Assembly (NCBI GenBank): GCA_012274445.1
Contig: JAAROD010000026.1
Location: 1,178,001 to 1,242,000 of the forward strand
Origin: Sclerotiophoma versabilis
Lineage: Eukaryota; Ascomycota; Dothideomycetes; Pleosporales; Didymellaceae
Reading direction: 5' to 3'
Length of the DNA stretch: 64,000 bases
Positions within the stretch are counted from its first letter, which is position 1. Each line of letters begins with the position of its first letter. The translations under genes and the position numbers were made by a program. Below are positions 35,315 through 47,900 of the stretch, piece after piece. The notes beneath the pieces were generated by a model. It did no database searches and had not been told where the DNA came from. It saw nothing but the letters and a program-made list of their open reading frames with translations.

Positions 35315-38300
35315 TATTAAAGTTATACTTTAGTTAAAGACTATAAGTACTAATTCTATTAGTTCTTAGGTATAAACAGCGTGCAGTAGATTAGGTTAAG
35401 TTATTACCTAGTAAAATACTATAATAATAGAGGTTAATAATAAGTAGTATAGAGTAGACTATCTAGCTTAAGAGTTAGGTTAAGATTCTAAAGATAAACT
35501 TAATTAATAAGGTTAAATATAAACTATAAGAGTTATATTTCTACTTACTATATTTTTACTAGAAGATAATACTTATTAATAAGTAACTAGAGTTAGTCTA
35601 ATAAAATATATAGTATTACTTATTAATAAGTAATAATATATAATACTTATTAATAAGTAAGTTATATATATTATACTTATTAATAAGTATATTACGTAAC
35701 TATATAAAAAGAGATTCTTCCTAACTCTGTCTCTAGTTTATAGGTAAGAGCTATAGTTAGCTACTTAATTACTATACTGCTTTATCTGCACAGGATTATA
35801 ATACTATTCTTCTTCTTTTTTAGGTTTATTCTTAAACTATATAACTAGAATCTAGGCTTATATAAAACTAAGCTTATTTTTATATCTAGTAACTAGTATA
35901 TTAAGATATTTTCTTATACCTATAACCTTTAACTTAGTTTAGAAATTTATTAAGCTAATACTTCTACTAAAGTTCTCTATAACTATTATTTCTTTAAAGG
36001 CTAAAAGTACTATATTATACTAAATACTATAAAGTATTTAAAGTATACTAAGTATAGTCTTAGTAAAAGCACGCTGCTTACCTGTATACACTGCTTGCCT
36101 ATAAGGTATATTATAATATTTTTAAGTAATTTCTAGTATACCTTCTTTAGTCTAACTACTAAAGCTATTACTAACTCTATTTAGATAAGGTAATTAAAAG
36201 ATTAAGTAAAGAGATTTAGGTATCTCTTATAGTTTATAAAGAATAGTATTATACCTATTACTTCTAATAACTTATTATTATATATAATTTATACTATAGG
36301 TAATAGTAAGACCTAGTTATCTTATTTCTAGTTACTATAGATTTAAAGGTATATTTCTATAGTTTAATTTATTCTTTTTATCTATCTATCTATCTATAGA
36401 TAATAGGCTGTAGATAGCTTTTTCTTAGTATCTAATATAGTAGGTATTATAGTTTAATAGTTTAATATAAAAAGCTTATTCTTATTACTAATAATTAACT
36501 TAGGTATTCTATAGTAGTAGATAATCTAATTAATAAATACTATAGCTAGCTGCTGCGCAGTATAGCTGTATCTAAATAGTATTATTTTAGTATACTTAGT
36601 AAATTAATCTACTATAATAAAGATTAAGTTATAAGTATATTCTATAATAGAGTTCTTAGAGAGTAGTAGCTATATAATAAAATCTATTATAATATTTATC
36701 TATAGTACTATTAGTAGCTCTATTACTTATACTTCTCTATACTTAGTATATATACTATACTTATTCTATTAGTACTATATATAGTTTCTAATAAACTTAG
36801 TAACCTTATCTTTTATATTAGAAAACTTATAGTATTACTTAATAACTTTTATAGTATAAGTAATACTAAAGTATTTATATAGTATATTATTATAATATCT
36901 TAAAATAACTTCTTCTTAAAGTTCTTCTAGTACTTACTCTAGAATATATTATTTCTGCTAAACTTATATTACTAAATTAAGCTGCTAAGATAGTCCTAAT
37001 ATTCTATTCTTATTAACTCTAAGAATAGTAAACTTATTAATTATCTTTTTACCTATAAGGTTATAGCATTAGCTAAGTATATTTACTCTACTATTTTTCT
37101 TTTCTAGTATATATAAGATCTTAAACTTATACTAACTAAGCATTTCTAACTAGCGTACTTATTATTAGTTTAGAACCTTAGTAGTAGTAAAATATACTAA
37201 GTTCTTATAATCTATATAAATAGTAAGTTCTAAGCAGCTTTCTATATATACTCTCTAATACTATAATATATTAATAATAGCTATAAGCTCCTTATTATAT
37301 ATATTATATTATTCTTCTAGTACTATAAACTTTCTTAAATAGTAGGTAATCAGGTACTATTAACTATCTTATTCTTAAGTAATATATACCTTTAATACTA
37401 AATCTAAGGTATCTATCTTAAAGTATATAGGTTTACTACTTTTAAATATAATTAGTATAGAAGGCTCTATATATACTTACTTAAGTAATTAGAAAGTATT
37501 TTCTTATACTTATTTCTACTTAAAGAGTATATTCTTCTATATAAGTCTTATAAGTAGTAAGGCCTTTACAGAGTAGTTCTTAATAAAGTATTAGTTAAAG
37601 TTAATAAACTTAAGAAATTTTTAAATTCTCTTAACTATAGTAGGTATTAGCTAATCTTTTATAACCTACATTTTCTTTTTACTTATCTTAACTCTATATC
37701 TTTCTATAATATAGCTAAGAAACTCTACTTCTTCTTTATACTATTTACACTTCTCTAGCTTTAGCCTAAGGTCTACTATTACTAAGTATTCTAATATTTA
37801 TTATATATAGACCTTATATTCTTCTAGTATCTTACTATATACTAGAATATTATTAAGGTATACTACTACTATAATATTTAGGTATGCTTACAGTATATTA
37901 TTAATTAGTGCCTAATATACTGCTAGTATATTAGTTAGCCTAAATAGTATAACTATATACTTATAGTAACTATAATAGGTTCTAAATACTATTTTCTATT
38001 CTTTACTTTTCTTTATATATATAAGGTTATATACTCTGCATAAGTTAAGTATAGTAAAGAACTTTACTTCTAATAGCTAGTTCTATAACTTAGATATATT
38101 AGGTAGTAGGTAATAATTTCTAATAGTAATATTATTTAACTTCTAGTAGTTAATATAAAGCCTTAGCTTACTATCTTTCTTTAGTATAAATAGAATAGAG
38201 AATTCTGCTAGAGATTTAGATTTTCTAATAAATTCTTTTATAAGGTTCTCCTTAATATACTTATATAGTATCTTAAGCTCTTTCTTAGATAACTAGTATA

Positions 38301-41300
38301 TAGGCCTAAAGAGTAGTTCTTTCTTTTTTTTAAGTCTAATCTTATAATCTTAAGGTTAATACTTAGGTAGCGCTTTTATAGATAACTCTTTTTTAAATAT
38401 CTAGGCGTACTATCTATATATATCTAGTATACTAGAAGGTATACTCTTATTCTCCTTAACTATTATAAAAAGGCTTTCTTAGTCTATATAGTTAACTACT
38501 CTATCTTAGCATGTCTTATATATTAAAGAGATGTTATTAATCTTCTTCTTATCTACTAGCTATAACATGCACTGCGTAGGCTTTAATATATTAGTACTAT
38601 ATTTATATTATCTTAATAAAAGTCTTTTCTATATCTAGTCTATTTCTAGATTATACTTTTATAGCTAGAGAAGTTCTAGTATAATATTATACATAGCCTT
38701 TATAAAGATATCTAGAGTTAATTTCTTATAGTGCCTCTATATTTCTAGAAGAGCTACTATTACCTTATATATAATATATAGCTCTTTTAGTATTAATTCT
38801 CTATTAGCTACTTAAAGTAAATAGGTATGTTCCTTTATATATAGTATACGACCTACTTAGTATATTACTATCTAGAACATATAGTTTGCCTATACTCCTA
38901 AGTTTAAGAGTGCTAATAGTACTACTCTATTTAACATAATAGGTAGTTTAATAAGTAAGCTGTCTCTAATAGTGTTAAGAGATTACTTAGCAGAGTACTC
39001 TTTTAGTACTTACCTAAAAAAGTCTCTTTATTACTAAATCTATAGATAATCTTACTACCTTTATATAGCTTATAGTTTAGGTTAAAGTAATACTACTAAT
39101 ATAGATTATAGTAGAAGCTATTAATAACTAATTATATATATATAATTACCTAATAATTATCTATGCCTAGGAAATATAGCTTAGAATACTTATTCTAGAG
39201 GTATATTTTATATATATTATTCTTATAATTATACTATTATTTTCTATATATAGTACTAGAAGTTAGAAACTATCTCTTACTTAGTTTTTATAATTTATAT
39301 ATATAATAGGCGTTATATACGCATACTATCTATAATAGCTTTCTATAATTTAGATTCTAGTAGTCTAAGGTATAGTCTAGTTATAGATCTAGACGTAATA
39401 CTAGCTTTTTATTAAAGTTAGGCTTATTTCTACTTTAGTTATTTTTTATCTATTACTTAAGTTTCTATTATATAGTATAGTTACTAGCACTAAGCTTATT
39501 AAACTTATACTTCTACTAATCTTATTAGAACTTATTTAGGTTATTAAATTATTATTACTCTGTATAAGTTTAAAGTGCTATTTATTATAGTCTCTTATTA
39601 ATACTTTTAGTAATCCGTTTATAGTTTACTTAGAAGGTATTATTATTTTCTTAGAATTCTTATTATACTAATTCTGCTTTAGTATATTTACTAAATTTAC
39701 GTATGTCTATATTATACTAACTTTCTTTAGTATTAGAAGTATAGGTAATACCTCTATCTACTTCTTATCTAGTAGTATTATATAGTTATTAGAATATTAT
39801 AGACTACTTATACCTACGCACTTTTAGTTCTTATTTATATACTTATTCTATCTATTCTAATAGTTATTCTGTTAGGTTCTATAAGTACTTCTACTATTTA
39901 TTTAATATCTAGTATAGTATAGGTGCTTAGCTTTACATATTCTATATATAATTTTATTAAATAGTTTAATATAGTTATTATTAAGTCTAGTCTTAAAGTC
40001 TTCTATAAGACGTCTTATATTATTAGTAAGAATCTTCTATTTATTACTAGTATCTGTATTTCTATAGGTAAGTATATTTAGTTATTAAACTACCTTATTC
40101 TTTAATTAATAATTCTTAGCATAGTAGCCTTACTTACTATATCTATAATAAGTTATACTAGACTTATTCTTATTATAACTACTCTTTTTCTTATTCTATT
40201 ATTCTAGTAGCAGTCCCTTATTAAGGTTTAAGAGGTTTATAGCCTCTAGTCTAAAGTATCTACTTTATATATTATTATAGATATATTAACTAGTATTAGA
40301 CTAATAGTAGTTGCGTTCTTTTTAGTTTTCTTAATATAGGTTGTTATTACGCTACTAGTTTTATAGTTATAAGTAGTTATTTATATTACCTATAACTTAT
40401 ACTTATAGATTCTTTTCTAACTCTAAGTAAAGCTTATAGAGATAAGTATTAATATTAATAGTGTTATTCTCTAAGTCTTTAAGGCTTCTAATTACTGCGC
40501 TAGTATATATAAGTTCTTTCTTAACCTTAGGCTTTAAACTCTGCTTAAATATAGTTATTAGTGCAGTGTTATTCTAGTTAGTGTTATAAGTAATAGCTTA
40601 GAAATTAGCAGTATAGTCTATAACTAATATAGTTTACTAAATAGTCTAAATATTATATTTAGCTATAATAGGTTTATTAATAACTCTAAAGATCTATTAG
40701 ATCTTAGTTTTAAATTCTATAAAGTTATTAAGCTATATATTATCCTTAAGAGAAGTAGTCTTACTTATCTTATTCTAAATAAAGGGCTAAATCTATTTAA
40801 AGGCTTTACTGCGTATATATAATACAGCTAGCTTAATATTATTTTCTTTCTTAATAGATGTGCCCTAAAAGGTAAAGAATAAATAAAACTAAAGAAGCTA
40901 ATTCTTAAGCTTAAAATACTTTCTATTATAGAGGTTAGGTTTAGTAACCTTAAAGCTAGCTAAATTGCGCATATTAGTAGAGTTACAAGAGGTAGTATAA
41001 TCTTCTAATATATTACTTATATTAGAGGTGTTTAAAATATTAAAGTTATACTTTAGTTAAAGACTATAAGTACTAATTCTATTAGTTCTTAGGTATAAAC
41101 AGCGCGTAGTAGATTAGGTTAGGTTATTACCTAGTAAAACACTATAATAATAGAGGTTAATAATAAGTAGTATAGAGTAGACTATCTAGCTTAAGAGTTA
41201 GGTTAAGATTCTAAAGATAAAATTAATTAATAAGGTTAAACACAAACTATAAGAGTTAATTTTCTACTTACTATATACTTACTAGGAGATCATACTTATT

Positions 41301-41526
41301 AATAAGTAACTAGAGTTAGTCTAATAAAATACATATCATTGCTTATTAATAAGTAATAATATATAATACTTATTAATAAGTAAGTTATATATATTATACT
41401 TATTAATAAGCATATTACGTAACTATATAAAGAGAGATCCTTCCTAACTCTATCTCTAGTTTATAGGTAAGAGCTATAGTTAGCTACTTAATTACTATGC
41501 TGCTTTATCTGCATAGGATTATAATA
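35315..41526 (-). mobile_element. Gypsy-X retrotransposon, copy II, full length
   Basis: 6,212 bp: LTRs 35,315-35,803 and 41,038-41,526 (489 bp each) and a perfect target duplication ATAAA (35,310-35,314 and 41,527-41,531). The minus-strand purine tract AAAAAAGAAGAAGAA directly precedes the 3' LTR. The minus-strand RT is at about 37,900-38,310: KFIRKSKSLAEF, PKKD-type and LNNITI blocks, then FRTYYSYYKYIV and LTN. This is a different lineage from Gypsy-1 and Gypsy-P. RIP stops occur throughout. A pogo-type end (agtcttagtaaaagcacgctgc) sits at 36,058-36,105, probably an older scrap. Confidence 0.85.
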
Positions 41527-41897
41527 ATAAACTTCTAGGTGTATAATAGAACCTTTCTACTACTTTCTACCTATAAATAGATAAACTTACTAAGAGAGCT
41601 AATAGTAATATTAAAGTAGTAGTATAAATATAAATAAACTAAGTATAAAATAACTAAGCTATACTTACTTTAATACTAGAACTAATACTTAATATCTATA
41701 TAAGCTTAATAACTAAAGTCTTACTCTTTTTCTTTAAATATAGGTTTAAGAATATACTATTCTTTCTAGACCTACTAGATAGCTAAGCTAAAGGTAACCT
41801 AATAGATTATATAATAAATCTAAAGAGGTAGGCTAAAATAATTATATAAACCTTATACTAAGTAGTAAATTAAGTAATTTTAGTAATAATAATATTA
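41527..41897 (+). mobile_element. Gypsy-P, continuation of integrase
   Basis: Directly after the Gypsy-X copy the plus strand resumes integrase-like sequence. It can be read as LSTxF, then a DxxTxRAN block, the usual FHPQTDGQTERAN region near 41,555-41,610. This joins in sense with the part ending at 35,314. Confidence 0.6.
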
Positions 41898-43735
41898 CTT
41901 ATAGGTAAGCTATATATATAGGTAAGCTACGCACTTTTACTAAGACTATACTATAATACTACTCTTCTACTAATACCTTACTAATAATACTAACTAAATA
42001 TATTAAAGAAAGCTTAGGTATAGCTTATAATTAAAGCTCTTAAAAGAGATATAAAGCTCTTTTTATAATATACTATAGCTATTTATAAGGTTTCTAAAAC
42101 TATACTATATAACTAACACGCTAAATAACCTTTACCTACTAATACTATAACTAACTTAAAGAACCTAACTTATACTAAGAAGTAGGTAATTATTAAGTAT
42201 ATACTTAAGCTAGTTATATAAAAATTTCTCCTTTAGCTTATAGCTATAGCTAATATAGCTAATTCTTTATATACTAAGTATAGTCTAGGCTATATTAGCC
42301 TAAACTAGCCTAGTATAGTTATTAAGCGCTAATAAGAGCTTATAATAGAGGTTAATTAAAAGTATAACTATAAGAGAGCCTTCTATAAGAATTCTAAGGT
42401 AATCTAGAGCTAGTTTAGCCTAGTAGCTAATATTAAAGTTAAGTATAGTATCTAAAATAATAATACCTATAACTATAATAAGGCTATATTTATAATAAGT
42501 ATTATATAAATAGAAGTAGTTATTATAGCTTTAGAGTAATAAAGATAGCTAAAGATAGTCTAGCTAGGTAATAGAAAGTAGATAATAGTTATATAGAGTA
42601 TTAATACTAAAGGTTAAGCTATTCTACTCTTTATTATCTTTAAAGTGTGCTACTACGTCTCTTTCTAGTATAAAGAAAAGAACCTACTAAAGAATTAGAA
42701 AATTAAAGTTTCTAATAAAAGCTAAACTACTAATAAGCTTAGTTTAGACTAGCTAAAGTACTTTAATATATATATAAAGAAGTATACTATTAGTACCTAC
42801 TATCTACTAGTTATTAATAGCTTTAAGAGCTATAACCTACTTATATTCTAGTAATACTATAAGAAAAATAAGATTATTACTAGCTATATACCTTCTTACT
42901 TATTATACCTTCTATAGCCTCTTAATATAAGTTATTTTACCTCTTTAAAGAAGGCGTATAGGTGCTAAGCTAAAAACCTTATCTATAACTATATCAACTA
43001 TATTATAAAGGTTAAGTTTCTACTATACTTTATAGTAGCCTTTAAGGCTTTATTTACTTCTAGTAATATCTAAGCAGAGTTCTAAGAGGCTAGACTAGTT
43101 CTATTTAACCTAGAATATATTATATTAACTCTTAATATAAAGCTATATACTTAATTACTATAACTCTCTATTAATAATACATTCTAGTAGTTATAGACTC
43201 TTAGTAATACTCTAGAACTTAGGTTATAATTAATACTTATAAAGATAAGAATTTAGAAGTTTATAAATAGCTTACCTACCTTTATAGTTAAGGTATTTAA
43301 AAAGGTCTTAAAGAGAGTAGTAATAATTATATATAAGCTAGTATTAGTATAATAGAAGATTACTAAGCTTTAAGTAGTAAATAAAGCTGCTTTATACTAG
43401 AAATTATATAAGAGAAAGTATATTAAAGTAGAAGAGACTCTTATAGTTAAAGAAAGCTAGTAGATAACTACTCTTAAAAAGGCTAGAGTATATAGTAATA
43501 GTAAGAAGTAAAAGAAGAGAGTATATACTAAAGAGGCTAAGTTCTTCTAATAATACTATAGATAATATAAAGAGACTAGGTATAATGTAAAAATATATAA
43601 GAATAAAGTAGAAAAGGTCTTTAAGTAATATAAGAGGTTATTCTACTCTATATAGTACTAGAGTAGGTTATTATATACTATAATAGAGTAGGTTTAGGTA
43701 TAGTCTTAGTAAAAGTATTAAGCTTACCTATAAGG
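41898..43735 (+). mobile_element. Pogo/Fot-type transposon 2 with transposase relic
   Basis: About 1.84 kb with inverted ends CTTATAGGTAAGC (41,898) and gcttacctataagg (to about 43,735), and an inner cttttactaagactatac pair. The plus strand from about 42,000 to 43,300 reads as a pogo/Tigger-type transposase despite many stops. It shows a helix-turn-helix (IYKVSKTxLYN), the CENP-B-like region, and the DDE_1 block with a YLLVIN stretch where the second catalytic Asp is expected, then IITSYIPSYLLYLL and PLN (normally PPHxSHxxQPLD). TA is seen at the left border only. It lies inside Gypsy-P or DNA next to it. Confidence 0.75.
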
Positions 43736-44641
43736 AATATTATACTTTTAATAATAGTAAGAAGCTTAGGCTAACTATATAAGATAACTAGTAGCTAAAT
43801 ACTAAGTTAGAAACTAGGTTTAGCTAAACCTAAAGAATATCTAGACTAATAAACCTAGTATTATAGGCTAGATTCTAGCTCTATATACGCGCTACTTAGT
43901 ATATATAGCTATTATTATATAATTTCTACTTTATGCCTTTAATTAATATATAATTAGCCTTATTTAGTTCTTATATAATATAACTCTACAGCCTATATAT
44001 AGAACTCTATTAATTAATTTTAGTTCTATATACTAGTTACTAGTTAGTTTCTATATACAGCTTCTATATAGTATTAGAAGTAATAGCCTCTTATATATTA
44101 ATTAATTACTTTAGCTAGCTTACTAGCTAGCTAGCTAGAGACTATCTTTTATAATATCTAGCTAAGATTAGTTATCTCTATTATTACTTATATAATAGTT
44201 ATAATAAGAACTCTAGAACTAGTAAGTAGAAATTTAGTTACTCTATACAGACCTAATAGCTTCTTACTAGAACCTACTTTAGGTTTAATAATAGCTCTTT
44301 ATATAACTAAAACTAGTACTCTACCTACTAGACCTTTTATACTTTAATAGAAAGCTATATATACTTTATATATAGTTACTATCTATCTAAGCTAAGCTTA
44401 GATTAGAATACCTTTTTAGAGTAAATATATTTAACTATATATATAATAGACTTAAGCAGCCTTAGCAGGCCTCTATTCTTTACCTCTACTAGCTAGTAGA
44501 AGATACTTAGTCTTAGAATCTAAATATAATCTTCTTTTTCTTCTAACATCTCTACTATAACCTCTAGAAATAGTAAGAAGCTATTTAATATTTCTTCTCT
44601 ATATAGTAAAGAGATAATAAGTTTCTTATTATATACCTTAT
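43736..44641. other. RIP-degraded DNA, unclassified
   Basis: Between the pogo element and Copia C2. It may be the 3' end of Gypsy-P, but I could not find an LTR or a readable domain. It ends with the CTTAT target duplication of Copia C2 (44,637-44,641). Confidence 0.4.
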
Positions 44642-44910
44642 TATTGTATAATTAAGCTGCTTAGTTAGTTGTGTAAGAATTAATTAGCCTAGAGAATTAG
44701 CTGTAAGCTGCTCTAGAGCTTACTAAAAGCTTATTATATTAGTATAACAGTAATAAGCAACTCTAATAGTAAGTAGGAGCTTACTTTAGATAAGTTATAT
44801 AACTTATATAGATTTTCTATGTATATAACAGACTGCTTTTGTCTAATCTTAGATAGGAACTAATTAAATACTATTAATTAACTAAGTATAGTCCTTTAAG
44901 CTTAATTATA
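44642..44910 (+). repeat. Copia C2 5' LTR
   Basis: 269 bp, matches 51,920-52,188. Starts TATTGTATAATTAAGC and ends GCTTAATTATA, RIP forms of TG...CA. Confidence 0.88.
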
Positions 44911-44920
44911 GTTATAAGCC
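44911..44920 (+). other. Copia C2 primer-binding site
   Basis: GTTATAAGCC directly abutting the 5' LTR. It is the same word as in Copia C1 and both TRIM copies. Confidence 0.6.
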
Positions 44921-47900
44921 TAGCTTTCTAAGAATAGTAGATCTCTCTGCGTACTTAGCTAAATAGAGCTTATTAAATACAGCTTAACTACTCTAATTAA
45001 ACCTAAATTCTTAGTAACTATAAATTACTACTATAAGTAAGCTAGTTAACTATAGCTTATAAGCTTAATTAATAATCTCTGCAGGCACCTTCTAACTAAA
45101 GTCTTAAACTAACTAGCCTAATTAGTATATATAGCTTATATAGCACGCTAAGCTGCGTAATATATAGAATCTAGTTAACTTAGATACTCTAGATACTCCT
45201 AGTATGTATAAGGGAGCTCCTTAGCTACTACTAGGTAGCTTAGAGAATTCCTTTAGAGCTTCTAAATAACTAGTAGGAAGCTTAATATTTAATAAAATAC
45301 CTCTAGCATACTTAACCTAAAGTTAATTAATATAGCTAATTAATATACGCATGCTTTATAGCACTCTAACCCTATTAAGCACTAAAGTATATAACTAGAA
45401 GCTTACTAAGTATAAGATTAAATTAAGTAAGTAGGCAGCTAGGGCTAAGCACCTTTAGAAGCTATAGAACTAGGTTAACACTACTATATCTCTATTAATT
45501 ATATTACTAGTAATAGTATAGCTTATTTTAGGTAATAGTATAACTCTATAATTACTTATCTAGGCCCTAAGAAAGAAGCTTACTTCTACCTTACTTAGTA
45601 CTAAGAACTAAGTATAAGCTAAGTATAGAGCTTACCTTAGAGCTACTAAGCAGAGACGAGCTGCTCTATAAGACTAGTACTAGAAGTAGTTATACCTCTA
45701 TATAAAAGCTAAGGCTTATAAGCTTATAGAAGTTAATAGAGAGCTTACTATCTAAAACTTCTTAGATATATTAAGCTATAAGATTACCTCTAAATAGGCC
45801 TGCACTATGCACTAAAGGATTATCTTAGATACTATCCCAGGGCTTAAAACGCTTACTTTAGACTAAGTAAGTAGAGTCTTTAGTAGCCTAATATATAAGT
45901 ATATAATAAGAGCAGAGAAGGATACCTCTAGTATATTTACTACCTTTAGTAACTGCTTAGACATTACCTAAAGCGCTCCTACTAGTAACTCTAACTACTT
46001 AGCTATAGGTAATAGCTATAAATACCTCTATAAGAAGAAAGAGAACACCTATAGGTAGAAAGTAACTAAATACTAAGCACTAGAGACAGTAGTAAGAGGC
46101 TTGTCTACGCCTTCTTACTATCTTAAGAAATTATACTGCTAGAATATACTTTAAAAGCTTAACTCTAATAACTTTAAGAACCTAAAGAAGTTAATTAAGT
46201 AACTTAGCTAGTATATATAAGCTCCCTGCGCTATTATAGTAGGTAGCGTGCCTTAACCTATAAGTAGAGTGCCTAAAGCTAAGTTTCTAGGTAATATCTA
46301 AGCAGCTCTTATTAACCTAAAGATAATAATAAGACTTCTAATAAACTTAGGGGTAGAAGAGAAGCTAGAAGTCTATAACCTTATAGACTTTAACACCTAT
46401 TCTCTGTTAGAGAGCATAATTTTAGATAATAGAGCTGCTACTTACCTAGTTAATAGTATAGATAAGCTTATACCTAGCACCTTTATACTAGCTACCTTAA
46501 TAGATATAGTAGAAGTAGGTACCTAAGCGTTCTCTATTATAGGCTAAGAAGCTTATTTATTTAAGAACGCCCTCTATAGAAGGCGCGGCCTAAATATAGA
46601 AAACCTACTTCTTTAGAACGTTATTATAGTAGAAGGATTCTATATTAATATAATCTTAGAAGCTTAATTATAGAAAAAAGAGGTATAGTACCTAGGCCTT
46701 AATAGTACTCTCTAAGTTAGTTATATTAAAGATTTAAATAGAAGTATTATGTATGCTACCCTATAGCGCGCTTATAACCTTACTTTCTTTAAATATAAGC
46801 TACTATTATACTACTTTCTAAGCCTATTAAACGCAGTAATAATAAAACGCTTATATAACTTATATCCTAGGAGCTTAACAGAGCAGCTATAGCACACCTA
46901 AGTAGAATATCTAGGCCTAGAAGCTCTTTAAGCACTTATACAGTATATACGTAGTATATATATAAGTAGAATACTCTAAAAGAACTATAAGGTATATATA
47001 ACTATATATACTAAGTAGGTTATTTTACGCAGACCTTATAAGAAGCCTACTTAGCTATTCTAGAGAATTAGATAGGACCTATTTAATATACCTCTAGGTA
47101 GAAGTAGTAAACTATAGATACTTTTAATTAATAAGTACTATAGTAGGAAGCTCTTTATATATATACTATAAGAAAAGACTTAGATTAAGATTTTATATAT
47201 TCTAACTAATTTCTTAAGCTAGGTAGCTACCTAGTATAAGCTCTGTATCTATAAAATAAGCTAGAATAATAATACTACTACTTTATTATAGTAAGAGAGC
47301 TCTCTATATAAATACTAGGCACTTAAAGTAGAAATTAATATTAAATAGGTTCTGCTATATATATATAAGCTAAATAGAGCTACTAAAAGAAAAAGGTAAG
47401 AGATTATTACTAAGTCTATTAAGATAAGAAGTAGCTTAAACTTACCTAAGGAGCTCTAGCCTAAGGTAGTTACAGCAGCAGCCTAGCTCTATAATATAAG
47501 CCTATTATATATAAATAAACTTTAGAGTCTAAATAAGCAGCTTAACTAGTAGTTTATATAATACTTCTGCTAGTACTAACCTAAGTAGGTAAGAGTAGTT
47601 ATAGCTAATCTAAGACCTAATTAGAGCAGAATATACGCATACAGCTACTATGCCTACCCCTTAAATAGAGAATAAGCAGCTAGGTATAATTAGAGAGGCT
47701 TTAAAGTTACTCTAAGAGGCTATATTAGGTATTTAGTAGGCTACTAAGCTACTAATATCTATAGAATATAGGTACCCTAACTTAACTAGGTAATTATAAC
47801 ACGTAATATAACTTTTAATAAGAAGCTCTTTTATAGCAAAGATAAGTTAGATACTATTCTAGTATTAGAAGTAACTACTATAATTAAGATACTCTATAAA

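Noticed and set aside
31020..35803. Reading the oppositely oriented Gypsy-X LTRs at 31,020 and 35,315 as terminal inverted repeats of one large DNA transposon
   Set aside because: The right one belongs to the full Gypsy-X copy with its own ATAAA duplication. The left one has its own GAAAC/AAAAC flanks. The sequence between them is a retrotransposon.
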